Source of the DNA: Streptomyces sp. APSN-46.1
GTDB lineage: Bacteria > Actinomycetota > Actinomycetes > Streptomycetales > Streptomycetaceae
DNA: 64,000 nt
NCBI RefSeq assembly: GCF_022815725.1
Contig: NZ_JALGRF010000010.1
Location: 156,159-220,158 of the forward strand
Direction of reading: 5' to 3'
In this document: positions 50,225 to 58,855 of the stretch, in pieces
Position numbering within the stretch: position 1 is the stretch's first letter
How the letters are laid out: every line of letters begins with the position of its first letter
The notes under the pieces: model-generated
What the model was told of the DNA's origin: nothing
Database searches by the model: none
What the model saw: only the letters and a program-made list of their open reading frames with translations
Made by a program: the position numbers and the translations under genes

Positions 50225-52795
50225 GTGCCGGAACTCGTACTGGAATTGAATGGAAGGACCTGGACGCTCGATCCGTCCAGGTCGTACTCCCTGGGGCGCG
50301 ACCCCCAGGGAGATGTGGTGATCGATGACGCCCGGGTTTCGTGGCGGCACGCCACCATCAGCTGGAACGGCCGTGGTTGGGGCATCGAGGACCACGGCAG
50401 CACCAACGGCACGTACGTGCACGGGGCGAGGGTCCAGCAGACCGAGCTCGTGCCCGGCACGCCGGTGCACCTGGGCAACGCCACCGACGGCCCGCGGCTG
50501 AACCTGAGCGCCGCCGCCGCGCCGCAGCCCGTGGCCCACCAGGCGCAGGCCCCCGCATACCAGGCCCAGGCCCCGGTGTACGAGGCCCCGGCCCAGCAGC
50601 AGGCCCAGCCGCAACAGCAGGCTTGGCCGCAGCAGCACCAACAGCAGCCGCACCAACAGCAGCCGCAGCAGCAGTACCAGAAGCCGGCCGCGGCCCAGCA
50701 GCACCCGCACGTCCCGCACCAGCAGGGCGGCGGGCCCGCCGCGTCGAGCCCCGCACAGGGCGCGACCCCCGGCTACAACGACCGCAGCCCGACGACGTTC
50801 CATGAGTTCTCGATGGGCCACGTCATGCGGATCGGCCGTGCGCTGGAGAACGAACTGGTGGTCTCCGACCTCCAGGTCTCCCGCCACCACGCCGAGTTCC
50901 GCTCGATGCCCGGCGGCCGCTTCGAGATCCACGACCTCGGCAGCCACAACGGCACGTACGTCAACGGCCAGCCGCTGGCGAAGTCCGGCAGCGCGCTGCT
51001 CGGCCCGAACGACATCGTCGGCGTCGGCCACTCGACGTTCCGCATCGTCGGCGACCGCCTCGAAGAGTTCGTCGACACCGGTGACGTCTCCTTCTCGGCC
51101 CGCCACCTCACGGTCACGGTCGACGGCGGCAAGCAGATCCTGCGCGACGTCACCTTCGGCGTCCCGGAGAAGTCGCTCATCGGTGTCATCGGCCCGTCCG
51201 GCTCCGGCAAGTCCACGCTGCTCAAGGCACTGACCGGCTACCGGCCCGCCAACGAGGGCGACGTCCTCTACGACAACCGCAACCTGTACAAGCAGTTCGC
51301 GGAGCTCCGCCAGCGCATCGGCCTGGTCCCGCAGGACGACATCCTGCACAAGGAGCTGCGCGTCCGCACGGCCCTCAAGTACGCGGCCAAGCTCCGCTTC
51401 CCCGGCGACACCGCCGAGTCCGAGCGAGCCGCCCGCATCGACGAGGTGCTGCGCGAGCTCAAGCTCGACATCCACAAGGACAAGAAGATCACCGCGCTCT
51501 CGGGTGGTCAGCGCAAGCGCGTGTCCGTGGCCCTGGAGCTGCTCACCAAGCCGTCCCTGATCTTCCTGGACGAGCCGACCTCCGGCCTCGACCCGGGCAT
51601 GGACCGCGACGTCATGCAGCTGCTGCGCGGCCTCGCCGACGACGGCCGCACGGTCCTCGTCGTCACCCACTCGGTCGCCGAGCTGGCCATCTGCGACAAG
51701 CTGCTGGTCATGGCCCCGGGCGGTTCGGTCGCGTACTTCGGCCCGCCGGACGAGGCGCTGAACTTCTTCGGCTACACCACGTGGGCCGACGTCTTCTCGG
51801 CGTTCGAGAACTACCGCGACTACGACTGGGCCGGCCGCTGGAAGGGCTCGCAGCACTACCAGCTGTACGCCGCCGACCTCGACGCCGTCGCCCCGCAGTC
51901 CGTCGCCATGCCGCCCGCGCAGCAGATGATGCCCCCCAAGCCGCAGGCCTGGGGCTCGCAGCTGTGGACCCTGATCCGCCGCTACCTCTCGGTGATCGCC
52001 TCCGACAAGGGCTTCATCGGCCTGATGCTGGTCCTGCCGGCGGTCCTCGGCATCGTCTCCACGGTCATCCCCGCGAAGTTCGGTCTCGCGCCGCCCGTGG
52101 CGCCGTCCCGCTTCAACGGCGACGCCGGCACGATCATGCTGATCCTCGCGGTCGGCATGTGCTTCTCCGGCGCCGCCAACTCGGTCCGTGAGCTGATCAA
52201 GGAACGCGTCATCTACGAGCGTGAGCGCGCGACCGGCTTGTCCCGGTCGGCGTACCTCATGTCGAAGGTGATCGTCCTCGGCATCATCACGGCCATCCAG
52301 GGCGTGATCATCTGCGGGATCGGCTTCACCCCGCGCGACCTGCCCACCGAGGGCCTGCTGATGCCGCCCGCCGTGGAGATCTGCCTGTCGGTCATCGCGC
52401 TCGGCTTCACCTCGATGATGTTCGGCCTGGTGATCTCCTCGCTGGTGAAGACCGCCGAGAAGACGATGCCGCTGCTCGTGATGTTCGCGATCGTCCAGGT
52501 CGTGTTCACCGGCATCCTCTTCCAGGTGTACGACTCCCCGGGCCTGGAGCAGTTCGCCTGGCTGATGCCGTCCCGCTGGGCCATCGCCGCCGCCGGCACC
52601 ACGCTGAACCTCGGCGTGCTCATGCCGCCGTGGGACGCCGAGAACCCGACCAACACCGACCCGCTCTGGGAGGCCACGGTCGGCCAGTGGAGCCTGAACA
52701 TCACCGTTCTGCTGCTCCTCGGCATCGCCTGCGGCTTCCTGGTCCAGCGCCTGCTGCGCCGCCACGAGCCCGAGGTCATGCGCGCCGGCAGGTAG
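50225..52795 (+). CDS. Double-FHA ABC transporter, ATPase and permease fused (Rv1747-like)
   Basis: An 856-residue half-exporter. FHA domain 1 (~15-85: RVSWRHATI, NGTYV) and FHA 2 (~195-275: QVSRHHAEF, HNGTYVNG) bind phosphothreonine. Between them is a Gln/Pro/Ala-rich linker (~98-175). The ATPase has Walker A GPSGSGKST at 323-331, signature LSGGQRKR at 425, and LIFLDEPTSGLD. Six helices follow at ~575-845 (ABC2 permease). The layout matches mycobacterial Rv1747, an exporter regulated by Ser/Thr kinases. GTG 50225 has GGGGCTGGA upstream. Confidence 0.93.
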   Translation: MPELVLELNGRTWTLDPSRSYSLGRDPQGDVVIDDARVSWRHATISWNGRGWGIEDHGSTNGTYVHGARVQQTELVPGTPVHLGNATDGPRLNLSAAAAPQPVAHQAQAPAYQAQAPVYEAPAQQQAQPQQQAWPQQHQQQPHQQQPQQQYQKPAAAQQHPHVPHQQGGGPAASSPAQGATPGYNDRSPTTFHEFSMGHVMRIGRALENELVVSDLQVSRHHAEFRSMPGGRFEIHDLGSHNGTYVNGQPLAKSGSALLGPNDIVGVGHSTFRIVGDRLEEFVDTGDVSFSARHLTVTVDGGKQILRDVTFGVPEKSLIGVIGPSGSGKSTLLKALTGYRPANEGDVLYDNRNLYKQFAELRQRIGLVPQDDILHKELRVRTALKYAAKLRFPGDTAESERAARIDEVLRELKLDIHKDKKITALSGGQRKRVSVALELLTKPSLIFLDEPTSGLDPGMDRDVMQLLRGLADDGRTVLVVTHSVAELAICDKLLVMAPGGSVAYFGPPDEALNFFGYTTWADVFSAFENYRDYDWAGRWKGSQHYQLYAADLDAVAPQSVAMPPAQQMMPPKPQAWGSQLWTLIRRYLSVIASDKGFIGLMLVLPAVLGIVSTVIPAKFGLAPPVAPSRFNGDAGTIMLILAVGMCFSGAANSVRELIKERVIYERERATGLSRSAYLMSKVIVLGIITAIQGVIICGIGFTPRDLPTEGLLMPPAVEICLSVIALGFTSMMFGLVISSLVKTAEKTMPLLVMFAIVQVVFTGILFQVYDSPGLEQFAWLMPSRWAIAAAGTTLNLGVLMPPWDAENPTNTDPLWEATVGQWSLNITVLLLLGIACGFLVQRLLRRHEPEVMRAGR

Positions 52796-52830
52796 CCGGA
52801 CCGGACGCCGCGCCGCCCGTCACGAAAAAC

Positions 52831-52872
52831 GCCTCAGGGCGGCTCCCGGAATTCCGGGAGCCGCCCTGAGGC
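52831..52872. terminator. Perfect 42-base palindrome terminator
   Basis: Two 21-base arms meet at GGAATTCC with no unpaired loop (left arm 52831-52851). On the minus strand it is followed by GTTTTTCG, so it is an intrinsic terminator for the transglycosylase-like gene. It can also end the ABC transcript. Confidence 0.92.
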
Positions 52873-52908
52873 GCATGGGGGTGCGGTGCGGCGTGGGACG
52901 TCGGCGGC

Positions 52909-53607
52909 CTAGTAGGCGCTGTTGACGTTGTCCATCGAGCCGTAGCGGTCGGCCGCGTAGTTGCAGGCGGCGACGATGTTGGCGACCGGGTCGTACTGGT
53001 CGAACTTGGTGCCCGCGACGTGGTACGCCTTGAAGGTCGGGAGGATGACCTGGAGCAGACCCTTGCTGGGGATGCCGTTCTGGGCGTTGATGTCCCAGTT
53101 GTTGATCGCCATCGGGTTGCCGCTGGACTCACGCATGATGTTGCGGTGGATGCCCTCGTACGTGCCGGGGATGCCCTCCCGCTTCATGATGGAGAGGGCT
53201 TCCTTGATCCAGCCGTCCAGGTTGTTCGCGAAGACGGGCGTGCGGGCGGCGGACCGGCTGGCCGCCTCCTTCTCCGCGCGCAGCTTCTTGGCGGCGGCCT
53301 CGGCGTCGGCCTTGGCCTTGGCGGCCTTCGCCGCCTTCGCCTCGGCGGCGGCGTCCTTCGCCAGCTTGTCCGCGACGGCCTGCTGAACGCCGAGGTGCGC
53401 CTGGACGGTCTTCGTCTGGGCGCCGTCCACCACCTTGGTCCAGGCCACGGGGGCGGCGTTGATGGCCGTCCCGGTCTGCTCGCCGGCGGAGCCCGGAACG
53501 AGGGAGAAGGCCAGCGCGGCGGCGCCGAACGTGGCGACGGCGGCGAACGACAGCTTCTGCGTCTTGTTCAGACGACGACTGTTGCTGGGGGTGCTGGTCT
53601 CGGACAT
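52909..53607 (-). CDS. Secreted lytic-transglycosylase-like (SLT) protein
   Basis: A 232-residue protein. An N-terminal signal/anchor segment (~20-42) is followed by an Ala/Lys/Glu coiled coil (~80-118) and then a compact SLT-like domain. IMRESSGNPMAINNWDIN carries the catalytic Glu, then GIPSKGLLQVILPTF and NIVAACNYAADRYGS. It likely trims peptidoglycan. It ends in VNSAY with no extra domain. ATG 53607 has a weak GAAGAGG site ~10 bases upstream. Confidence 0.9.
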   Translation of the reverse strand: MSETSTPSNSRRLNKTQKLSFAAVATFGAAALAFSLVPGSAGEQTGTAINAAPVAWTKVVDGAQTKTVQAHLGVQQAVADKLAKDAAAEAKAAKAAKAKADAEAAAKKLRAEKEAASRSAARTPVFANNLDGWIKEALSIMKREGIPGTYEGIHRNIMRESSGNPMAINNWDINAQNGIPSKGLLQVILPTFKAYHVAGTKFDQYDPVANIVAACNYAADRYGSMDNVNSAY

Positions 53608-53690
53608 GCGTGAGCAACCTCTTCGAATAGCGGGTGCCGCAGGAAAGCGCCGCGAGGATCCGGGATCCGCAGCGCTGTGCGACGACGGCC

Positions 53691-53720
53691 ATTCTTAGCG
53701 GTGGCAAAAACGCCTGGCAA
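53691..53720 (-). promoter_or_regulatory. Promoter of the SLT gene
   Basis: On the minus strand TTGCCA (53720-53715) and TAAGAAT (53697-53691) are 17 bases apart. The start would be about 75 bases before the SLT ATG. The remaining gap to the kinase start at 54115 has no gene; 53820-53840 is an AT-rich pocket. Confidence 0.5.
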
Positions 53721-53830
53721 AGGTGTGACGTACGATCCTGCTTAGTGGATCAGGGGCGCCCGTCGAAGCCCGATTTCGGGGCTCGGCTCTAGGTACAGCA
53801 GTCCTGACAGCGCCCTTATATGCCCACTAG

Positions 53831-53854
53831 GGAACTTAGTAAGTGATGTGGGTC
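53831..53854 (+). promoter_or_regulatory. Putative ECF sigma (SigE-like) promoter
   Basis: GGAAC at 53831-53835 and GTC at 53852-53854 are 16 bases apart, close to the Streptomyces SigE pattern. It points toward the sensor kinase, about 250 bases away, and away from the cell-wall-acting SLT gene. The assignment rests on pattern alone. Confidence 0.3.
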
Positions 53855-54114
53855 CTATGCGCGGGCTCACATCGACCGCGTAACAGTCTCACCAAGCGTT
53901 GCTTCAGCAATGCAATCGGTCACGGTCCTCATCCTTGAGTAGCAGATACAGATCCCCGAACTCATGCCAGAGGCAGAGCCGGCCCCTCGCCTCCCCGTAC
54001 CCACGGCGTACGCCGCGCGCCGCCACCAGCTCCGCCTGGCGCACTCCCACAGGGCCCTTCGCCCTACGTCCGCAGCCCGATCCCCCAGGTCAACGCCGCC
54101 GGTACGGTGATCCC

Positions 54115-55260
54115 ATGACCGCCAGCCCCCTGTACGGCGGACCCCGCAGCGGCCTGGCCGCGGTGAGCACCGCCCTGCTCGCCATGAGCCGCCGCCTGGA
54201 GGTCCGCGACGTCCTGCGCACGATCGTCGCCTCGGCCCGCGAGCTGCTGGACGCCGAGTACGCGGCCCTCGGCGTCCCGGACGACCACGGCGGCTTCGCG
54301 CAATTCGTCGTCGACGGCATCACCGAGGAGCAGTGGCGCCGGATCGGCCCCCTGCCCCGCCAGCACGGCATCCTCGCCGCGATGCTCCACCAGGACGGCC
54401 CCGAGCGGCTGGCCGACGTACGCGAGGACCCGCGCTTCGAGGGGTGGCCCCCCGGCCACCCCGACATGTCCGACTTCCTCGGCGTGCCCGTACGGGACGG
54501 CGAGGAGACCCTCGGCGCCCTCTTCCTCGCCAACAAACAAGGTGCCCGCGGATTCACCGACGAGGACGAGGACCTCCTCGGCCTCCTCGCCCAGCACGCG
54601 GCGATCGCCCTCACCAACGCCCGGCTCTACGAGCGCAGCCGCGAGCTCACCATCGCCGAGGAGCGGTCCCGGCTCGCCCACGAGCTGCACGACGCCGTCA
54701 GCCAGAAGCTGTTCTCCCTCCGCCTCACCGCCCAGGCCGCCTCCGCGCTCGTGGACCGCGACCCGGCCCGCGCCAAGGGCGAACTCCAGGAGGTCGCCGC
54801 CCTCGCCGCGGAGGCCGCCGACGAACTGCGCGCCGCCGTGACCGAACTCCGCCCCGCCGCCCTGGACGAGGACGGGCTCGTGGCGACCCTGCGCAACCAC
54901 GTCCGCGTACTCGACCGCGCGCACACCGCGCGCGTCACCTTCACCTGTGACGGAGTACGGGCCCTCCCCGCGACCCAGGAAGAGGCGCTGCTTCGCGTCG
55001 CCCAGGAGGCCCTCCACAACGCCCTGCGCCACTCGGGCGCCGACCTCGTCGAGGTCACCCTGGCCCGCCGGGGCACCGGAGCGGCCCTCCGCGTCGCGGA
55101 CGACGGGAAGGGCTTCGTCCCCTCCGCGGTCCGCCGGGCGGGGCGCCACCTCGGCCTCGTGTCCATGCGGGACCGGGCGAGCGGCGTCGGCGGCCGGCTC
55201 ACCGTGCACTCGGAGCCCGGAACGGGCACCACGATCGAGATGGAGGTCCCCGGTGGCTGA
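54115..55260 (+). CDS. GAF-domain sensor histidine kinase (NarL/DesK type)
   Basis: A 381-residue cytoplasmic kinase. A GAF domain (~12-165: LLDAEYAALGVPDDHGGFAQFVV, GVPVRDGEETLGALFLANK) is followed by HisKA_3 with ERSRLAHELHDAVSQKL (phosphoacceptor His192) and HATPase_c with EALHNALRHSGA, DDGKGF and GLVSMRDRA. The GAF resembles redox/nitric oxide sensors of the DevS group, but I see no clear haem ligand. ATG 54115 is preferred over upstream in-frame starts. It overlaps the response regulator by eight bases. Confidence 0.94.
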   Translation: MTASPLYGGPRSGLAAVSTALLAMSRRLEVRDVLRTIVASARELLDAEYAALGVPDDHGGFAQFVVDGITEEQWRRIGPLPRQHGILAAMLHQDGPERLADVREDPRFEGWPPGHPDMSDFLGVPVRDGEETLGALFLANKQGARGFTDEDEDLLGLLAQHAAIALTNARLYERSRELTIAEERSRLAHELHDAVSQKLFSLRLTAQAASALVDRDPARAKGELQEVAALAAEAADELRAAVTELRPAALDEDGLVATLRNHVRVLDRAHTARVTFTCDGVRALPATQEEALLRVAQEALHNALRHSGADLVEVTLARRGTGAALRVADDGKGFVPSAVRRAGRHLGLVSMRDRASGVGGRLTVHSEPGTGTTIEMEVPGG

Positions 55261-55915
55261 CGCACCCGGCCGAATCGGCAGCCCGATCCGCGTACTGCTG
55301 GTCGACGACCACCAGGTGGTCCGGCGCGGCCTGCGCACCTTCCTGGAGGTCCAGGACGACATCGAGGTGGTCGGCGAGGCCTCGGACGGCGCGGAGGGTG
55401 TCGCCGGCGCCGAGGAGCTGCGCCCCGACGTGATCCTGATGGACATCAAGATGCCGGGCACCGACGGCATCGAGGCACTGCGGCGGCTGCGCGAGCTGGA
55501 GAACCCGGCGCGGGTGCTGATCGTCACCAGCTTCACGGAGCAGCGGACGGTGGTCCCGGCTCTGCGGGCCGGCGCGGCGGGCTACGTCTACAAGGACATC
55601 GACCCCGACGCCCTGGCCGGAGCCATCCGCTCCGTGCACGCGGGCCATGTCCTGCTCCAGCCGGAGGTGGCGGTGGCCCTGCTCACGCAGGACGACCAGG
55701 CCCCGTCGTCGAGCCGCGGCGGCGCACTGACGGACCGGGAACGCGAGGTGCTGTCGCACATAGCGGACGGCCGCTCCAACCGGGAGATCGCCCGGGCGCT
55801 CGTCCTGTCGGAGAAGACGGTCAAGACGCACGTCTCGAACATCCTGATGAAGCTGGATGTGGCGGACCGCACCCAGGCGGCGCTGTGGGCCGTCAGACAC
55901 GGGATCACGGACTAG
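55253..55915 (+). CDS. LuxR/NarL family response regulator
   Basis: A 220-residue regulator. The receiver has LLVDDHQVV, phosphoacceptor Asp64 (LMDIKMPG), VTSF and YVYKDI. The C-terminal HTH is LTDREREVLSHIADGRSNREI and continues to VKTHVSNILMKL. GTG 55253 has GGAGG six bases upstream, inside the kinase gene. Together they form a two-component system beside a chaplin gene; the target is unknown. Confidence 0.95.
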   Translation: MADAPGRIGSPIRVLLVDDHQVVRRGLRTFLEVQDDIEVVGEASDGAEGVAGAEELRPDVILMDIKMPGTDGIEALRRLRELENPARVLIVTSFTEQRTVVPALRAGAAGYVYKDIDPDALAGAIRSVHAGHVLLQPEVAVALLTQDDQAPSSSRGGALTDREREVLSHIADGRSNREIARALVLSEKTVKTHVSNILMKLDVADRTQAALWAVRHGITD

Positions 55916-56046
55916 TTCCGATTCTGATCCGAGATTCATACGGTCGGGTGTATGTCGCCCACATGGCGTATCCCGATCGCGGAGTGACCGTTCTCCCTAC
56001 GTGCCGCGGCGGCTGGCCGCGGCAGACGTACTGGAGGACGAAGAAC

Positions 56047-56292
56047 GTGAAGAACATCAAGAAGGCCACTGCCGTCACCATGATCGCGGGCGGTCTCCTT
56101 GCCGCGGGCGCCGGTGTCTCCGCGGCGCACGGCGGTGCGTCGGCGGACGGCCAGGCCCTGAACTCGCCCGGCGTGGCCTCCGGAAACCTGGTCCAGGCCC
56201 CCGTGCACGTGCCCGTGAACGTGGTCGGCAACACCGTCAACGTCATCGGCCTGCTGAACGGCGTCTGGGGCAACACCGGCGTCAACGCTTAA
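56047..56292 (+). CDS. chpE: Short chaplin without cysteines (ChpE-like)
   Basis: An 81-residue secreted amphipathic protein. The signal peptide covers ~1-27 (AVTMIAGGLLAAGAGVSAA). The mature part has one chaplin domain, LNSPGVASGNLVQAPVHVPV and VVGNTVNVIGLLNGVWGNTG. The two cysteines usual in chaplins are replaced (VVGN, GNTG), as in S. coelicolor ChpE. Chaplins coat aerial hyphae as amyloid-like films. GTG 56047 has GGAGGA seven bases upstream. Confidence 0.93.
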   Translation: MKNIKKATAVTMIAGGLLAAGAGVSAAHGGASADGQALNSPGVASGNLVQAPVHVPVNVVGNTVNVIGLLNGVWGNTGVNA

Positions 56293-56449
56293 GGCGGCCC
56301 TCGCACTGCTTCGCAGGCTTCGGCCCGCTGCGCCGGACTCCGTCCGTCGGGTGGCGGGTGCTGCCCGCTTAACAGGGCACTCGTTCACAGCCCCGCTTCC
56401 CCCCTCTCCCCGGGAAGCGGGGCTGGGGCGTTTCCGGCGGCGCCGGGAA

Positions 56450-56503
56450 AATCCAGCCTCGCCGGCGTTTGAGGCGCGGGGTCTGGGGCGGAGCCCCAGG
56501 AGC
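56450..56503. repeat. Dispersed GC-rich repeat
   Basis: One copy of the family found in cobB and before the chelatase gene: CCAGCCTCGCCGGCGTTTGA then GGCGCGGGGTCTGGGGCGGAG. It sits in the 252-base gap between convergent genes and may form a terminator hairpin (GCTCCGCCCC/GGGGCGGAGC type). A separate hairpin CCCCGCTTCC/GGAAGCGGGG spans about 56392-56423. Confidence 0.8.
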
Positions 56504-56544
56504 CGGGGCCCCGCCCCGCCCAGCCCCGCGCAGCGGACCGGCGG

Positions 56545-57330
56545 CTAGCGCCCCCGCTCACGCTCCTCAACGGCCGAGTTGTACGCCGCGACCAGCGCCC
56601 GCCGCGCAACCCGCTCCACCGGCCGCAGCGCCTCGGCCCGCGCCGCCATCTCCGAGGCGGCCACCGCACCCCCGTGCCCGTTCTCATACGCCAGCGACAC
56701 CATCAGGTCCACCCGCTGCGCCAGCGCCAGCACCCGCACCGCCCGCGCCGGATATCCCGGAGCCAGCGCGTCACGGCCCGCGTCCGCCCGCGCCCGGTAC
56801 GCCGACAGCGCCGCCTCCGCCACCGGCCCCGACCCCGCCACGTCCAGCCGGGTCAGCACCACCGTCGCCTCGCGCAGCGCCTCCGCCAGCTCCCGCTCCG
56901 CCTCGCCCAGCGACGGCACGTCCGCCGGCGGAGCCTCCCGTACCGGCAGGCAGTGCCAGGTCACCGAGACGTGCACGTCCCCCGCCGGCCCGGCCTCGGC
57001 CACCTCCGGCACCAGACCCAGCGCCGCGCCCACCGCGACCACCGCCTCCTCCGCCTCCAGCGCCCGCGCGTTGAACTCCGGCGGCCCGCTCAGCCCCAGC
57101 GGATGCCCCGGCGCCGGCAACGCGACCCGAAGCCCCGTCACCCCCAGCGCCCGCATCCGACCGAGCGCGAGCGTGAGCCCCACCGGCCCCGATTCCCCCG
57201 GCAGCCCCGCCACCCGGTGCACGGCGTCCTCGCCCACGATCGACAACACGGCCTCGTCGGGCGAGACCAGACCAGCCAGCAGCGCGTTCCCCCAGGCGGC
57301 CAGCCGCCCTGAACGTGGTTCGAAAAGCAT
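56545..57330 (-). CDS. Conserved hypothetical protein
   Basis: A 261-residue protein with no motif I know. The first half has alternating strands (GPVGLTLALGRMRALGVTGLRVALPAPGHPLGL, by edges ~47-79) and the second half is helical (EAERELAEALREATVVLTRLD, ARAVRVLALAQRVDLMVSLAYENGHGG). ATG 57330 begins MLFEPRSGRLAAWGNALLAG. It is divergent from the ABC ATPase gene. Actinobacterial conservation is likely but untested. Confidence 0.78.
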   Translation of the reverse strand: MLFEPRSGRLAAWGNALLAGLVSPDEAVLSIVGEDAVHRVAGLPGESGPVGLTLALGRMRALGVTGLRVALPAPGHPLGLSGPPEFNARALEAEEAVVAVGAALGLVPEVAEAGPAGDVHVSVTWHCLPVREAPPADVPSLGEAERELAEALREATVVLTRLDVAGSGPVAEAALSAYRARADAGRDALAPGYPARAVRVLALAQRVDLMVSLAYENGHGGAVAASEMAARAEALRPVERVARRALVAAYNSAVEERERGR

Positions 57331-57475
57331 CCCTCCACTTTACGGACCGGCCCGCGAGGTCCCCCGCACCCGGCCTGGCGCCCGGACCGCTCCGCGAGTG
57401 GCGTAGGTTTTCCCCTGGGGCTGCGCCTACAGGTGCACACAGCGAACCGAGACTGCAAGGGGAGACAACACGCTC

Positions 57476-58270
57476 ATGAGCGATGTTCTGGAGCTGGTGG
57501 ACGTATCCGTGGTCCGCGAGGGCCGGGCTCTGGTGGACCAGGTCTCCTGGTCGGTCAAGGAGGGGGAGCGCTGGGTGATCCTCGGCCCCAACGGCGCCGG
57601 GAAGACCACCCTGCTCAACGTCGCCTCCAGCTACCTCTTCCCCACCAAGGGCGCCGCCACCATTCTCGGCAGCACCCTCGGCAAGGTGGACGTGTTCGAG
57701 CTGCGCCCCCGCATCGGGATCGCCGGCATCGCGATGGCCGACAAGCTCCCGAAGCGGCAGACCGTCCTCCAGACCGTCCTCACCGCCGCCTACGGCATGA
57801 CGGCGACCTGGCAGGAGGAGTACGAGGAGATCGACGAGCAGCGCGCCCGCGCCTTCCTCGACCGCCTCGGCATGACCGAGTACCTCGACCGGAAGTTCGG
57901 CACCCTCTCCGAGGGCGAGCGCAAGCGCACCCTGATCGCCCGCGCCCTGATGACCGACCCCGAGCTGCTGCTCCTCGACGAGCCCGCCGCCGGTCTCGAC
58001 CTCGGCGGCCGCGAGGACCTCGTACGCCGCCTCGGCCGCCTCGCCCGCGACCCGCTCGCGCCGTCCATGGCCATGGTCACGCACCACGTCGAGGAGATCG
58101 CCCCCGGCTTCACCCACGTCCTGATGATCCGCCAGGGCAAGGTCGTCGCCGCCGGCCCCATCGACCTCGAACTCACCTCGCGGAACCTCTCCCACTGCTT
58201 CGGTCTCCCGCTGGTCGTCGAGCGCAACGAGAACGACCGCTGGACCGCCCAGGGCCTCCCCCTGCGTTAG
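57476..58270 (+). CDS. Solitary ABC transporter ATP-binding protein
   Basis: A 264-residue ATPase. Walker A is GPNGAGKTT at 37-45, the signature is LSEGERKRTLIARAL rather than LSGGQ, and LLLDEPAAGLDLGGRE is Walker B. It resembles ModF/YbbL-like cytosolic ABC proteins that lack a dedicated permease. No permease gene is nearby; the next genes encode NfeD and SPFH proteins. ATG 57476 starts it. Confidence 0.9.
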   Translation: MSDVLELVDVSVVREGRALVDQVSWSVKEGERWVILGPNGAGKTTLLNVASSYLFPTKGAATILGSTLGKVDVFELRPRIGIAGIAMADKLPKRQTVLQTVLTAAYGMTATWQEEYEEIDEQRARAFLDRLGMTEYLDRKFGTLSEGERKRTLIARALMTDPELLLLDEPAAGLDLGGREDLVRRLGRLARDPLAPSMAMVTHHVEEIAPGFTHVLMIRQGKVVAAGPIDLELTSRNLSHCFGLPLVVERNENDRWTAQGLPLR

Positions 58271-58342
58271 GTCGGCTCGTACGAGCGGTACGCGCCCCCC
58301 GCACCCTGTCCGGACCGCGCCCGCCCGACCTACCATGACCAC

Positions 58343-58771
58343 GTGAACATCGACGCATGGGTGTGGTGGCTCATCGGCGCGGTCGGACTGGGCATCCCCC
58401 TCGTCCTGACGGCACTGCCGGAGTTCGGCATGTTCGCCGTCGGCGCCGTCGCCGCCGCGGTCACGGCCGCCCTCGGCGGGGGAGTGGTGGCACAGGTCCT
58501 CGTCTTCGTGATCGTGTCGGTCGCGCTCATCGCCGTCGTACGGCCGATCGCGAACCGGCACCGCGACCAGCGGCCCCAACACCGCAGCGGAATCGAAGCG
58601 TTGAAGGGCAGAAGCGCCGTCGTACTCGAACGCGTCGACGGCAGCGGCGGCCGCATCAAGCTGGCCGGCGAGGTCTGGTCCGCCCGCGCCCTCGACGCCG
58701 ACAGCAGTTTCGAACCCGGCCAGTCCGTAGACGTCGTGGAGATCGACGGGGCGACCGCCGTCGTCATGTGA
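58343..58771 (+). CDS. NfeD family membrane protein
   Basis: A 142-residue short NfeD protein. Two to three helices (~8-75) precede an OB-fold domain, LKGRSAVVLERVDGSGGRI to DVVEIDGATAVVM. NfeD proteins pair with stomatin/SPFH proteins in membrane quality control; the SPFH gene follows 84 bases on. GTG 58343 is the likely start. Confidence 0.92.
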   Translation: MNIDAWVWWLIGAVGLGIPLVLTALPEFGMFAVGAVAAAVTAALGGGVVAQVLVFVIVSVALIAVVRPIANRHRDQRPQHRSGIEALKGRSAVVLERVDGSGGRIKLAGEVWSARALDADSSFEPGQSVDVVEIDGATAVVM

Positions 58772-58855
58772 CAAGCAGCCTGCTCGCGGCCCCCGGGTCT
58801 GCGAGACTCCGTTCAACGGGGCAGCACAGACAGCCGGAAGGGCACGGGGAACCGC

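Noticed and set aside
50210..52765. Long minus-strand open frame opposite the FHA-ABC gene
   Set aside because: It mirrors the real gene; no domain or ribosome site is visible, and its composition is that of a GC-biased shadow.
53608..53890. c-di-AMP (ydaO) riboswitch before the SLT gene
   Set aside because: Cell-wall hydrolase genes in this genus often have one, but the conserved ydaO blocks could not be found in the leader.
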